Of a DNA stretch of 64,000 nt, positions 8,191-17,176 are shown piece by piece. This DNA is from CAYJAD01 sp964370835 (GTDB lineage Bacteria; Desulfobacterota; Desulfovibrionia; Desulfovibrionales; Desulfovibrionaceae), in assembly GCA_964370835.1 (NCBI GenBank), contig CAYJLO010000003.1, positions 25,668-89,667 on the forward strand, in the 5' to 3' direction. The notes beneath the pieces are model-generated. The model was not told the DNA's origin. It saw only the letters and a program-made list of their open reading frames with translations, and ran no database searches. The position numbers and the translations under genes were made by a program. The stretch's first letter is position 1, and every line of letters starts with the position of its first letter.

Positions 8191-8802
8191 ATGAAAGAAT
8201 ACAGAGATTACTATTTTCGCAAGGCAAAAGAGCAAAGCTATCCTGCCCGTTCCGTGTATAAGCTAAAAGAAATTGATAATAAATTCAAAATCTTTAGGCG
8301 CGGCATGAAGGTGCTGGATCTTGGCGCAGCTCCTGGTTCTTGGTCCCTTGGTGCCGCTGAAAAAGTGGGCAAAGAGGGCTTTGTGCTTGGTTGCGACATT
8401 CAAACCACGGAAACTATTTTTCCCTCAAATATCACCTTTATGCAAGAGGATGTTTTTGAGCGCTCGCCGGAATTTGAAGAAAAATTGCAAAAGCTGGGCC
8501 CCTTTGATGTGGTCATGAGCGATATGGCACCACGCACCACGGGCACAAAATTCACCGACCAAGCGCGTTCTTTGGATTTGTGCGTAGAAGCGCTCAATGT
8601 GGCTAGCCTTTATCTTAAGGAAGGCGGCGTTTTCATTGTAAAAATATTCATGGGGCCCGATGTGCAAGATTTGATCACCCCCATGCGCAAGCAATTTACC
8701 AAGGTGAAGTCTTTTAAGCCCAACAGTTCTCGCCAAGAAAGTAAGGAAACTTTTTTTGTGGGTACGGGCTTTAAAGGGCAACCCCTAGAAAATAATGAAT
8801 AA
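8191..8802 (+). CDS. rlmE: 23S rRNA 2'-O-ribose methyltransferase RlmE (FtsJ)
   Basis: The 203-residue product is an SAM-dependent methyltransferase that modifies the 2'-OH of U2552 in the large-subunit A-loop, helping 50S assembly. Motifs include DYYFRKAKEQSYPARSVYKL with the first catalytic Lys, the SAM site VLDLGAAPGSWSLGAA, VVMSDMAPRTTG, and GGVFIVKIFMG with the second catalytic Lys. I place the start at 8191 (MKEYRDYYF), seven codons inside the longest frame, because it aligns with family N-termini and has a GGTGA site upstream. It is first in a tight rlmE-yebC-ruvC cluster, with 28 bp to yebC. Confidence 0.92.
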   Translation: MKEYRDYYFRKAKEQSYPARSVYKLKEIDNKFKIFRRGMKVLDLGAAPGSWSLGAAEKVGKEGFVLGCDIQTTETIFPSNITFMQEDVFERSPEFEEKLQKLGPFDVVMSDMAPRTTGTKFTDQARSLDLCVEALNVASLYLKEGGVFIVKIFMGPDVQDLITPMRKQFTKVKSFKPNSSRQESKETFFVGTGFKGQPLENNE

Positions 8803-8830
8803 ATGTTATTTAAAGAGAGAGGTTTAGATC

Positions 8831-9574
8831 ATGGCTGGACATAGTAAATGGGCCAATATCCAACATCGTAAAGGTCGCCAAGATGCCAAGCGCGGTAAAG
8901 TTTTTACCAAGGCTGCCAAAGAGATTATCATTGCCGCCAAGGGTGGCGGTGACCCTGCCGGTAACTCACGTTTGCGTGCCGCCATTGCCGCTGCCAAGGC
9001 TGTGAACTTGCCCAAGGACAAAATCGAAGGTGCCATCCGTAAGGGTACCGGTGAGGATGCAGGCGGCGAACTTTTTGAAATCAACTACGAAGGCTATGCC
9101 CCCGGCGGCATTGCTGTCATCGTGGAAACTGCCACCGACAACAAAAACCGCACCGTGGCCGAAGTGCGTCACCTCTTGACCAAGCATGGCGGCTCCATGG
9201 GTGAAACCGGTTGCGTTACCTTTATGTTTGATCGCAAGGGTGTCATCAGCATCGACAGAGCCAAATATGACGAAGATGCCATGATGGAAGTGGCCTTGGA
9301 AGCCGGTGCCGACGATGTCATTGACGATGGCGACACCTGGACCATTCACACTGCCATGGCTGATTTTGCCGCTGTGCGCGACGCTTTGGAAAGCGCAGAA
9401 GTGGAAATGCTCTCTGCAGAGCTTGCCATGATTCCGCAAAACACCATCATGCTTGATGCCGATACGGCTCGCAAGGTGTTGAAGCTCATGGACGCTTTGG
9501 ACGACAATGATGACGTGCAAAACGTGTACGCAAACTTTGACTTACCCGAAGAAATTCTCGCAGAAATGGCCTAA
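8831..9574 (+). CDS. yebC: YebC/PmpR-family protein
   Basis: This 247-residue protein starts with the hallmark MAGHSKWANIQHRKGRQDAK, followed by KAAKEIIIAAKGGGDP and INYEGYAPGGIAVIVE, all invariant in the YebC family. Members bind DNA as regulators (PmpR-like), and some relieve ribosome stalling at proline runs (TACO1-like). The full-length acidic C-terminal domain is present. An AGAGAGGTTTAGATC ribosome region precedes the ATG. Its stop overlaps the ruvC start by one base (TAATG), a common arrangement that suggests translational coupling. Confidence 0.93.
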   Translation: MAGHSKWANIQHRKGRQDAKRGKVFTKAAKEIIIAAKGGGDPAGNSRLRAAIAAAKAVNLPKDKIEGAIRKGTGEDAGGELFEINYEGYAPGGIAVIVETATDNKNRTVAEVRHLLTKHGGSMGETGCVTFMFDRKGVISIDRAKYDEDAMMEVALEAGADDVIDDGDTWTIHTAMADFAAVRDALESAEVEMLSAELAMIPQNTIMLDADTARKVLKLMDALDDNDDVQNVYANFDLPEEILAEMA

Positions 9575-10068
9575 TGTCGATACGTGTCCTTGGTATTGAC
9601 CCCGGCTCACGCGTGACCGGATGGGGCATTGTGGAAGAAAAATCTGGCGTATTGCAGCTTGTGGATTGTGGTGCCATTCGCACCCAAAGCAAGGGCAATA
9701 CGCCTTTTTCACAGCGACTCGCCACCATATATAAAGAATTACACGCGGTCATTGCTCATCATAAGCCGCAAGAATCGGCCATAGAGCAGGTGTTCACGGC
9801 TAAAAATCCCCTGACAGCTTTGAAGCTTGGGCAAGCGCGCGGCGTGGCTGTGGCGGCTTGTGCGGCCCATGACTTGGCGGTGTATGATTATGAACCCACA
9901 GTGGTGAAAAAATCCTTAGTGGGCGTGGGACGTGCAGAAAAAGAGCAAGTGGCTTATATGGTGCGCGTATTGCTTAATACCAAGGAAGAATGGTTACTGG
10001 ACACCAGCGACGCCCTTGGTGTGGCTCTATGTCATATGAATATGCGTAAGTTTTTGCAAAAGCTATAG
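9574..10068 (+). CDS. ruvC: Holliday junction resolvase RuvC
   Basis: The 164-residue endonuclease cleaves Holliday junctions with RuvAB during recombination and repair. The four acidic active-site residues are all visible: Asp9 (LGIDPGSRVTGWG), Glu71 (AIEQVF), Asp143 and Asp146 (LLDTSDALGVALCH). FTAKNPLTALKLGQARGV is also typical. Length is standard. The start codon overlaps the yebC stop, so no separate ribosome site is needed. No ruvA or ruvB follows; the next 520 bp are non-coding repeats. Confidence 0.95.
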   Translation: MSIRVLGIDPGSRVTGWGIVEEKSGVLQLVDCGAIRTQSKGNTPFSQRLATIYKELHAVIAHHKPQESAIEQVFTAKNPLTALKLGQARGVAVAACAAHDLAVYDYEPTVVKKSLVGVGRAEKEQVAYMVRVLLNTKEEWLLDTSDALGVALCHMNMRKFLQKL

Positions 10069-10084
10069 GGCATTTTCTCAAATA

Positions 10085-10185
10085 CGCCTTTTCGGTTTTA
10101 TCTGCGTCAGATTTCGCAAGCTTTTTCGGTCATGTATGTCTGTATACACTCCCTCAAAGCTTGCTTATCTTCCTTGCTAAAACAC
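10085..10185 (-). repeat. MITE-like dispersed repeat, family M, copy 1
   Basis: On the minus strand this about 100-bp element contains GCAAGGAAG, then CAGACATAC, AAAAAGCTTGC and ATCTGACGCAGAT. The same ordered words occur in the element at 56435-56540, so the two are divergent copies. The inner arms GCAAGCTTT (10116-10124) and AAAGCTTGC (10156-10164) pair perfectly. The sequence between here and the next element (10186-10340) holds no gene that I can support. Confidence 0.6.
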
Positions 10186-10340
10186 GAAAATTCGTAATTT
10201 GAGATACTTCTAATTAAAAGCTTTGACAGTAAGTAAAAAGATGTTTTTCTTGTTATCAGCAGGCTTTTATTTCTATACATCCCCATCATAATGATATGTA
10301 TTTTACAGAATAGAGTTTTGTAGTGCGTAGGCCGTTGTGT

Positions 10341-10535
10341 GAGCACGAGCAAGTCTGTGCAGTGTCACGCGGCGAGACCTTGGCTCGCGCGTTCTGCAGT
10401 AGCCCCTTTTGGAGTGAAACGAAAAAGGGCTACGAAAGAAAAGGCCACTGCCAGACTGTCATGGGGGGAGGCGGGTTGGTAAGGGTGGCCAGGGGGGCCA
10501 GTAGCCACCCTTAAACCCTTACAGATTGGGTCTAA
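10341..10535 (+). repeat. Structured dispersed repeat, class A, copy 1
   Basis: The outer arms AGTCTGTGCAGTG (10352-10364) and CACTGCCAGACT (10446-10457) close a multi-arm fold. Inside are GGCGAG/CTCGC (10371-10388) and a long arm, TAGCCCCTTTT (10400-10410) with AAAAGGGCTA (10423-10432), capped by GGAGTGAAACGA. A G-rich tail follows, with a perfect hairpin AAGGGTGGC/GCCACCCTT (10481-10512), ending in TTGGGTCT. A second class A copy lies at 36765-36960, and related class B copies at 36306-36465 (minus) and 56543-56722. Confidence 0.8.
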
Positions 10536-10593
10536 CAAAAAATTTTTATGCTATCGGAATTTGTTTCGAAAGATAAATATAATATTAAATCGG

Positions 10594-11505
10594 TTACGCG
10601 TTTTTCTTGCCATCCGCATCCGCAACAACAACATCCACAATGGCATCTTCATTGACGATGTCGTCCTTTTCGACGGATATATCCTGCACAGGCGCACCTT
10701 CAATATTTTCCACTTCGGGCAGGGCATGCATCGCCGTCACGTCCATGGTGGTTCCTGCGCCAAGGGCCGTTTCGTGCGCCACCTGACCCACGTCATAGGC
10801 AGGGGGCAATTGCACCGTGCCTTTATCCACTAAGATTTGCCCTGTGCGCTCAAAAATTTCGCGTCTAAAGGCGTATTCTTGCTCCATGCGGCGTGTGCGA
10901 TAGCCAAAATAGGCTTTGCCCACATAAATGATACAAACGGAACCAAGGCCGCCGCCGATGATCCAAGGCCAATAGGGGGCAAGGGCTTCTCCCATGCGCA
11001 TGACGGCGGTGATGGCTCCGTCCACATAAAAGAGCGCCACACCCAGTAATATGACGCCCAAAAAGAGCACGATGGTGGGTGCGCCTTGCATGATGGTATA
11101 GACCTTTTGCAAACGCTGGGGCAAGCTTTCGCGCCAAGCGGCTTCTTCTTCCGGTGTTCTTTTGTGCATGGAGCGAAAAAGCCCCACGCCGGCCATGTGC
11201 ACAATGAGTAAGAGCGCCGCCGGTGCCACCACGGCAGCAATGGCATAGCTTAACCAAGGGAATTGAAATTGCGGAGGTCCGCCATTGGCGCCTGGGGTGG
11301 CATGAATGATGCCATAGAAAAAGGCCACACCGCCCACGATGAGCTCCAAAAAGAAAATGGCCACGGATAAATAGAAAAGCAATTCTTTATGCTGTTTATC
11401 TTGTAAAATATCGGCCATGTGGGCCTTATGGGTGGTTTTTTTTTCGGTATTTTCTTGAGAAGATTGATCTTGACTGGTGTGCGAAGTAGAAGTTTTTTGT
11501 TCCAT
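10594..11505 (-). CDS. Four-span membrane protein of unknown function
   Basis: This 303-residue protein has a polar Ser/Thr/Gln-rich N-terminus (about 1-40) and four predicted transmembrane helices. These are two near 43-65 and 82-105, then two near 143-165 and 176-195. A basic stretch (GYRTRRMEQEYAFRREIFERTG) and an acidic, Val/Asp-rich C-terminal tail follow. I do not recognise a family. It is transcribed away from the epimerase at 11745 and alone. The tail is likely cytoplasmic from the positive-inside rule. Codon use looks like that of its neighbours, so it is probably real. Confidence 0.75.
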   Translation of the reverse strand: MEQKTSTSHTSQDQSSQENTEKKTTHKAHMADILQDKQHKELLFYLSVAIFFLELIVGGVAFFYGIIHATPGANGGPPQFQFPWLSYAIAAVVAPAALLLIVHMAGVGLFRSMHKRTPEEEAAWRESLPQRLQKVYTIMQGAPTIVLFLGVILLGVALFYVDGAITAVMRMGEALAPYWPWIIGGGLGSVCIIYVGKAYFGYRTRRMEQEYAFRREIFERTGQILVDKGTVQLPPAYDVGQVAHETALGAGTTMDVTAMHALPEVENIEGAPVQDISVEKDDIVNEDAIVDVVVADADGKKNA

Positions 11506-11744
11506 ATATTCCTGCTTTTACGGCTCATAATGCGTAGTATACTTGTTTTTGTCTAACTCTTTACAATAATCATTTGTAATGGCCTAGGCAAGATAAGAAA
11601 AGCAAAATTTTCGTGCTAAAAAGAGTACTGGATAAATGGTAAAGAAAACAGTATGGTGCACAGCGAAACTTTTTTTTGACTTTTTGCCCAGAGACACTAT
11701 GTATGGGCAATGGGCAGTTGTTTTATATTTGTGAAGGAGTCCTT

Positions 11745-12752
11745 ATGCATGTTTTAGTTACGGGTGTGGCCGGTTTTATCGGGCATCAACTTGCTTTGCG
11801 TCTTTTGTCCTTGGGGCATAGCGTGGTGGGCATTGATAATCTTAATGATTACTATGATGTAAATCTAAAAAAAGCACGTCTGGCAGAACTTGAGCCTGTG
11901 GCAAATTTCCGTTTTGAATTTGGAGACCTTGCCGACACAACCTTCATGGACACGCTCTTTGCCAAAGAAAAATTTACCCATGTGGCGCATTTGGCGGCCC
12001 AAGCCGGCGTGCGCTATAGCATAGAAAACCCCCGTTCCTATATACAGTCCAATTTGGTGGGCTTTGGAAATATTTTGGAAGGGTGCCGCCATAATAAGGT
12101 GGAGCACTTGGTTTTTGCCTCTTCAAGCTCGGTGTATGGCTTAAATGGCAAACGCCCCTATGCTGAGGAACATCCGGTAAATCACCCCGTAAGCCTGTAC
12201 GCCGCTTCCAAAAAGAGCAATGAGCTCATGGCGCATTCGTACAGTCATTTGTATAACTTACCTTGCACTGGTTTGCGCTTTTTCACCGTGTATGGCCCTT
12301 GGAACAGACCGGACATGGCTTTGCATCTTTTTGCCACGGCCATTGTGAACGGTAAGCCCATCAATGTTTTTAACAATGGCCAAATGCAAAGGGATTTCAC
12401 CTATATAGATGACATTGTGGAAGGCATTGTGCGCACATTGCAAATTCCTGCCGCCCCCGATGCCGCATGGGATGCGCAAAATCCCGCGCCGGACACCAGC
12501 CCCGCGCCGTATCGCATCTACAATATTGGTAATAACAATACGGTGGCCTTGGGCGATTTCATTGCCATTTTGGAAAAAAGCCTTGGCATGACAGCCATTA
12601 AAAATTACATGCCCATGCAGGATGGAGATGTGGTCTCCACCCATGCCAGCGTGGACAAACTTTCTGCCCTCACGGGCTTTTCCCCTTGTACGCCGCTGGA
12701 AGAAGGCATTGCGCGCTTCGTGGCTTGGTACAAGGACTATTACAAAATTTAA
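11745..12752 (+). CDS. UDP-glucuronate 4-epimerase-like NAD-dependent epimerase (CapI/LspL type)
   Basis: The 335-residue short-chain dehydrogenase-type enzyme interconverts nucleotide sugars, most likely UDP-glucuronate and UDP-galacturonate for surface polysaccharide. It has the NAD site VTGVAGFIGHQLALRL, then GIDNLNDYYDVNLKKARL, a signature of the CapI/LspL branch. The catalytic SSSSVYG and YAASKK (Tyr-x3-Lys) motifs follow, then RFFTVYGPWNRPDMAL. I choose the ATG at 11745, which has an AAGGAG site 5 bp upstream. The longer frame from 11676 lacks a ribosome site and precedes the Rossmann strand by 23 odd residues. Exact substrate is inferred. Confidence 0.88.
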   Translation: MHVLVTGVAGFIGHQLALRLLSLGHSVVGIDNLNDYYDVNLKKARLAELEPVANFRFEFGDLADTTFMDTLFAKEKFTHVAHLAAQAGVRYSIENPRSYIQSNLVGFGNILEGCRHNKVEHLVFASSSSVYGLNGKRPYAEEHPVNHPVSLYAASKKSNELMAHSYSHLYNLPCTGLRFFTVYGPWNRPDMALHLFATAIVNGKPINVFNNGQMQRDFTYIDDIVEGIVRTLQIPAAPDAAWDAQNPAPDTSPAPYRIYNIGNNNTVALGDFIAILEKSLGMTAIKNYMPMQDGDVVSTHASVDKLSALTGFSPCTPLEEGIARFVAWYKDYYKI

Positions 12753-12789
12753 TCAAATAAGGGGCCGCTAGGCTCCTTCGAGTAAGACT

Positions 12790-14919
12790 ATGACAGTAAA
12801 AGCCGAAATTCTTGCCCCTGCTGGTGACAGCCAATGTTTTCTTGCGGCCCTTGCCGCCGGAGCTGATGCCATTTATGTGGGCCTTAAGCACTTTTCTGCG
12901 CGTATGCAGGCCGAAAATTTTGGCGCCGGTGAACTTTCGCGTTTGGTGGATTTAGCCCATGATCAAGGCAGCCGCGTGTATGTGGCCATGAACACTTTGC
13001 TCAAACCCGAAGACATGGACAGCGCCTATAACTTGGTGTCACGCTTGGATAAGCAAGTGGGCGCCGATGCCATCATCGTGCAAGACACAGGCTTTGTGAA
13101 TATTGCGCGTCAGGCCGGTTTTTCCGGTGAGGTACACTTATCTACCTTGGCCAATATTACCCATCCATCTGGCCTCATTGCGGCGCAAAAGCTGGGTGCC
13201 AGCCGTGTTATTTTACCGCGTGAGCTCAGCATTGATGAAATCCGCGTCATGGGTGAAGCCTGCCCCGAGGGTCTTGAGCTGGAAACCTTTGTGCACGGTG
13301 CGCTTTGCTATTGCGTATCCGGCCGCTGTTATTGGTCGTCCTACATGGGTGGCAAAAGTGGCCTGCGCGGACGCTGTGTGCAGCCATGTCGCCGTATTTA
13401 TAAGCAGGGCGGACAGAATTTAGCCAAGCAATTTAGCAAATTGGAAGAAGAAGCCAGCCGCAGTAAGGTGAAGGAAAACAGAGGTAAGCCTCTGGCTCAA
13501 GGGCGTTCTGTGCAGCGTGGCATGGCCGCTCAAGGGCGCGGTCAGCGTCCCAATCGCGTTGGTAAAGAGCATAGCGGACGTTATTTCTCTTGCTTGGATT
13601 TATCTGTGGACGTGTTGGCAAAAACTTTGCTAGACGTGCCAAATTTGCGTTCTTGGAAAATCGAAGGCCGCAAAAAAGGCCCCCATTATGTGTATCATGT
13701 GGTGTCGGCCTATAAGCTTTTACGCGATAACCCAGGGGATTCCAAGGCCAAGAAAATGGCCGTGGATTATTTGGAATTGGCTTTGGGCAGACCTTCCACC
13801 AAGGCGCGCTTCTTGCCACAGAAAAATAATATTCCCACCGATCCCAATTCTTCCACATCTTCCGGTTTGCTCATCGGTAAGGTGTCCATCGAAGAAGACG
13901 GACAAGCCATTGTAAAGCCCTATCGCGAGCTTTTGCCGCAGGATTATTTGCGCATTGGCGTGGAAGATCAAAGCTTCCACAGCACCCTATCGGTGACGCG
14001 TCGCGTGCCCAAGGCCGGTAGTCTTTCCATACGCGTGCCCAAGCATAAAACACCCAAGGCCGGCACATCGGTGTTCCTCATCGACCGCCGCGAACCTGAG
14101 TTGGTGCAAATTTTACAGGCTTGGCAGAAAAAGTTGGATAAGCATAAGGGTAGACCCAGCGCCGCCGTGCGTTCGCGTCCTGCCTTTGAGCCGGCTTTGC
14201 GCGTGAAAAGACGCCCAGATTTAACCTTGCGTTCTGCCTTGCCCCAAGGGCGTGAAACACGCGGAGCCAAGGGCGGACATATGGCATTGTGGCTTTCGCC
14301 CAAGGCCGCGGAATTGTCGCGCACCATTGTGCCGCGCGTGTGCTGGTGGTTGCCACCGGTCATTTGGCCCGAAGAAGAAAAGGGCATGAAGCGTCTCATT
14401 GATCAAATGTGTCGCAATGGAGCCACGCAATTTGTGTGTAATGCGCCGTGGCAAATAGAGCTCTTTGACCGCAGAGAAGGGCTAGACCTCATGGCTGGCC
14501 CTTTCTGTAACGTGGCCAACGTGGCGCATATCAGTGTTTTAAAAGAAATGGGCTTTTCCTTGGCCTTTGCCAGCCCCGAATTACCGGGAGAAGACCTGCT
14601 GGCCTTGCCGGAAGTGAGCCCCTTACCGCTGGGCTTTGTGCTGGAAGGCTTCTGGCCCGTGGGCATAGCTCGTTTTGGCCTCTTGGGTGTGAAAGCCGGA
14701 GAGCCCTTCATGAGCCCCAAGGGTGAAATTTTCTGGGCGCGCAATTATGGCTCCAATGTGTGGTTATACCCCGCATGGCCTTTGAACTTTGGAGAAAAAC
14801 GTTCCGCATTGGAAAATGCCGGCTACAATATGTTTGTGCGCATTGTGGAACATACGCCGCATAATTTACCTGTACTACGTCGTGACGGTTTATTTAACTG
14901 GGACGGAGAACTTTTATAG
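12790..14919 (+). CDS. U32 family protein (RlhA/TrhP-like)
   Basis: This 709-residue protein belongs to peptidase family U32, whose studied bacterial members mostly act in tRNA or rRNA hydroxylation rather than proteolysis. The N-terminal barrel reads ILAPAGDSQCFLAALAAGAD, AIYVGLKHFSAR and QVHLS-like HLSTLANI. The cysteine cluster typical of the family follows: FVHGALCYCVSGRCYWSS and GLRGRCVQPCRRIYK, probably an iron-sulfur site. Between about 218 and 255 lies an extra basic, low-complexity linker rich in Lys, Arg, Gln and Gly. The C-terminal half has further U32-type domains. It is 37 bp after the epimerase; the target RNA is unknown. Confidence 0.85.
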   Translation: MTVKAEILAPAGDSQCFLAALAAGADAIYVGLKHFSARMQAENFGAGELSRLVDLAHDQGSRVYVAMNTLLKPEDMDSAYNLVSRLDKQVGADAIIVQDTGFVNIARQAGFSGEVHLSTLANITHPSGLIAAQKLGASRVILPRELSIDEIRVMGEACPEGLELETFVHGALCYCVSGRCYWSSYMGGKSGLRGRCVQPCRRIYKQGGQNLAKQFSKLEEEASRSKVKENRGKPLAQGRSVQRGMAAQGRGQRPNRVGKEHSGRYFSCLDLSVDVLAKTLLDVPNLRSWKIEGRKKGPHYVYHVVSAYKLLRDNPGDSKAKKMAVDYLELALGRPSTKARFLPQKNNIPTDPNSSTSSGLLIGKVSIEEDGQAIVKPYRELLPQDYLRIGVEDQSFHSTLSVTRRVPKAGSLSIRVPKHKTPKAGTSVFLIDRREPELVQILQAWQKKLDKHKGRPSAAVRSRPAFEPALRVKRRPDLTLRSALPQGRETRGAKGGHMALWLSPKAAELSRTIVPRVCWWLPPVIWPEEEKGMKRLIDQMCRNGATQFVCNAPWQIELFDRREGLDLMAGPFCNVANVAHISVLKEMGFSLAFASPELPGEDLLALPEVSPLPLGFVLEGFWPVGIARFGLLGVKAGEPFMSPKGEIFWARNYGSNVWLYPAWPLNFGEKRSALENAGYNMFVRIVEHTPHNLPVLRRDGLFNWDGELL

Positions 14920-14927
14920 GAGTCGCT

Positions 14928-15386
14928 ATGAGCTGTTTGGGAAATGTACTTTGGTTCATTTTAGGTGGTGTTATCACGGGGCTTTTATGGTGGTTTTTTG
15001 GCGCGCTTGCCTTCATTTCCATCATAGGTATTCCCTTTGGTAGAGCTTGCTTTGTCATTGGTTCCTTTGCCTTCTTGCCCTTTGGTAAGGTGGCCATTTC
15101 TCGCGATACCCTTACCGGCAAAGAAGACATAGGCACCGGTGCCATGGGTTTTGTGGGCAATGTCATATGGTTTATCTTTGCAGGTTTTTGGATTGCATTG
15201 GTGCACTTGGCCTCGGCTTTGGCTTGTGCCATCACCATCATAGGCATCCCTTTTGCCTGGCAACACGTGAAACTGGCCGCGCTTACCCTATGCCCCATAG
15301 GGAAGACCATTGTGCCTGCCGCCGTGGGCGCCGCCGCAGAACAATCGGCCGCCGAAGCCTTTGTGGAAAAATTGCGTAAAAAATAG
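14928..15386 (+). CDS. YccF domain-containing inner-membrane protein
   Basis: The 152-residue protein consists of two related hydrophobic repeats. Each has the pattern GNVxWFI, then a helix, then IIGIPF and a short segment ending PFGK or PIGK. This is the YccF (DUF307) family, whose role is unknown. A short alanine- and glutamate-rich tail follows. The ATG at 14928 has an AGGAG site from the end of the U32 gene, 8 bp away, so the two are co-transcribed. The stop codon lies two bases before the run of N, so the gene is complete but its downstream context is lost. Confidence 0.88.
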   Translation: MSCLGNVLWFILGGVITGLLWWFFGALAFISIIGIPFGRACFVIGSFAFLPFGKVAISRDTLTGKEDIGTGAMGFVGNVIWFIFAGFWIALVHLASALACAITIIGIPFAWQHVKLAALTLCPIGKTIVPAAVGAAAEQSAAEAFVEKLRKK

Positions 15387-15388
15387 TT

Positions 15389-15488
15389 NNNNNNNNNNNN
15401 NNNNNNNNNNNNNNNNNNNNNNNNNNNNNNNNNNNNNNNNNNNNNNNNNNNNNNNNNNNNNNNNNNNNNNNNNNNNNNNNNNNNNNNN
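15389..15488. other. Assembly gap (100 N)
   Basis: Exactly 100 undetermined bases mark a scaffold join of probably unknown true length. The left side ends after the yccF stop. The right side begins inside a terminator hairpin of the hook gene. Neighbour relations across this point should not be trusted. Confidence 0.98.
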
Positions 15489-15524
15489 AAAAAGGGAAAT
15501 TCCGCCGTGGAATTTCCCTTTTTT
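15489..15524 (-). terminator. Strong terminator of the hook protein gene
   Basis: The 15-base arm AAAAAGGGAAATTCC (15489-15503) pairs with GGAATTTCCCTTTTT (15509-15523) around a 5-nt loop. Read on the minus strand it lies 23 bp past the hook gene stop and ends in a T run. Its left arm touches the assembly gap. Confidence 0.85.
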
Positions 15525-15546
15525 ATTGAACTATTGGGGTAAAATT

Positions 15547-17019
15547 TTAATTGCGCTTAAGCTCCATGGCTTTTTGCAACATGGCGTCGGCGGTGGTCAC
15601 CACCTTACTATTACTTTGGAAGCCGCGCTGTGTAATAATCATGTTCACCATTTCAGCAGACATGTCCACATTGGAGCCTTCGGTGTAGTTGGCGTGCACG
15701 GTGGCATAGTTTTCTGTGCCGGCTTTACCAAGTTCTGCAGGGCCAGAATCTTGGGTGGCGGAGTAAAGGTTACCACCTTCGCGGCGCAGGCCATCTTCAC
15801 TGACAAAGCGCGCCACGGGGATTTCATACAACACAGAATCTTGTCCATTGCTGAAAGAACCCACGATGTCGCCATTGGTGTTGATGGTAATATTGCTTAA
15901 ATAGCCCTCTAAAAAGCCATCTTGTTCGTTGGTGTGCATGAGATTGCTTCCATCATACGCTGTGGTGGCATCGGGGGCTAACTCGGCGTTGGCTGTGGCG
16001 CCCAAAAGAGCTCTGTCGGTGCCCACGGCGGCTGCTGTGGCAGGGGCATTTTGCATTTCGCCCTTGAGACCAAGGTTAAAAGAAATGCTTTGTCCATTAT
16101 AATCCATGACGGCGGAACCATCGGCCATGGCGGCCGGCGTCCAATTATTCAAATCGGTGGTGTCGCCATTGGGAGTGAAGTAGGTGACGCCTATCATTTG
16201 ACCTGCGGCGTCAAAGGTCATGGTGCCTGCTAGCAGGGCTTGTCCTTCGGGATTATCCACACTGGCATTGGCCGCCACAATGAATTCCATGACGCTATCT
16301 GGGTCAGAGCTGGGAGCACCGTCCACATAGAGAGTTAATTCTTGGGAATTGCCTTCTGCATCGTAAATGCGGATGGGTTGGCTGTAGCTGTATTGGGACT
16401 CGCCAAGGGGAGGTGTGGCTGTGCCATCATAGCTTTGAGCCAGTGTGAAATAGGGATCGGTGGCACTGGGGGAGTTGTCGCTGATTTTTCCAAGGTTAAA
16501 GCCCATGGTCACTGCAGAAGTGGCTTTGGGGGGCATGGTTTCAAAAATATCCACTTGAATGGGCTGTAATGCACCCTTATTGCCATCAAAATCCACAGGA
16601 TAGCCATTGAGAATGGAATCATCAGGCAGGGCAAGGTAACCATCTTCATTGAAGTTAAAGTTACCAGCGCGCGTGTACATGGTTTCGCCATCCATGGTGC
16701 TCACTTCAAAAAAGCCTTTACCATTGAGGGCCATGTCGGTGACGGAATTGCTCAACTCCATGGTGCCTTGAGTAAAAATTGTACGCACATCGTCCACGCG
16801 TACACCCATACCCACTTGACCCAAGGCCACATACGAATCTTCCTGTGCACCCCAAGAGTTGCCGGTGGCACCTTGGGCTTCGTATATAAGATCCGAAAAT
16901 TGTATATTTTGCTGCTTATAGCCGATGGTACTGACGTTGGCCATATTGTTGGACACAACATTCATACCTTCAGCAAGGCTTTTCATGCCAGTGGCACCGA
17001 TGTAGAGCGAACTATTCAT
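15547..17019 (-). CDS. flgE: Flagellar hook protein FlgE
   Basis: The 490-residue protein forms the flexible hook that joins the flagellar rod to the filament. The N-terminal rod-type motif is SSLYIGATGMKSLAEGMNVV with SNNMANVSTIGYKQQ. The FlgE/F/G core DMALNGKGFFEVS and TMYTRAGNFNFNEDGYL follow. The variable middle is rich in Asp, Ala and Thr. The C-terminus ends with NVDMSAEMVNMIITQRGFQS and the usual coiled segment. FlgE is preferred over FlgF or FlgG because of the length. A GGGGATAG site precedes the ATG. No other flagellar genes are nearby, but the scaffold gap cuts the downstream side. Confidence 0.9.
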   Translation of the reverse strand: MNSSLYIGATGMKSLAEGMNVVSNNMANVSTIGYKQQNIQFSDLIYEAQGATGNSWGAQEDSYVALGQVGMGVRVDDVRTIFTQGTMELSNSVTDMALNGKGFFEVSTMDGETMYTRAGNFNFNEDGYLALPDDSILNGYPVDFDGNKGALQPIQVDIFETMPPKATSAVTMGFNLGKISDNSPSATDPYFTLAQSYDGTATPPLGESQYSYSQPIRIYDAEGNSQELTLYVDGAPSSDPDSVMEFIVAANASVDNPEGQALLAGTMTFDAAGQMIGVTYFTPNGDTTDLNNWTPAAMADGSAVMDYNGQSISFNLGLKGEMQNAPATAAAVGTDRALLGATANAELAPDATTAYDGSNLMHTNEQDGFLEGYLSNITINTNGDIVGSFSNGQDSVLYEIPVARFVSEDGLRREGGNLYSATQDSGPAELGKAGTENYATVHANYTEGSNVDMSAEMVNMIITQRGFQSNSKVVTTADAMLQKAMELKRN

Positions 17020-17135
17020 AGGCTATCCCCATATGCTTAGACCACGGAAAATTTTTCCCCGAATGGTCTTTTGGCAAGTAGATATACGCCGCATGGAGGT
17101 TTCTGCCTTGTGGTTTACCTCAAAAAAAGCGTACT

Positions 17136-17158
17136 AAGGGAAAAAGCTTCCCTTTTTT
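17136..17158 (+). terminator. Terminator-like hairpin with unexpected orientation
   Basis: AAGGGAA (17136-17142) pairs with TTCCCTT (17148-17154) and is followed by a T run on the plus strand, although both flanking genes (flgE and hypF) are on the minus strand. On the minus strand it would still be a hairpin 19 bp after hypF but without a T tail. Confidence 0.45.
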
Positions 17159-17176
17159 ATCTTGCTAGCCTTATAG

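Noticed and set aside
10107..10352. An 81-codon minus-strand frame
   Set aside because: It reads across the family M repeat and into the class A element, has no ribosome site I trust, and no recognisable domain.
10069..10593. tRNA or other known RNA gene in this gap
   Set aside because: The cloverleaf-like folding belongs to the class A element. There is no CCA end, T-loop consensus or anticodon arm.
15310..15900. A frame running through the N block
   Set aside because: It crosses undetermined bases and lies in the wrong frame over yccF and on the wrong strand over flgE.
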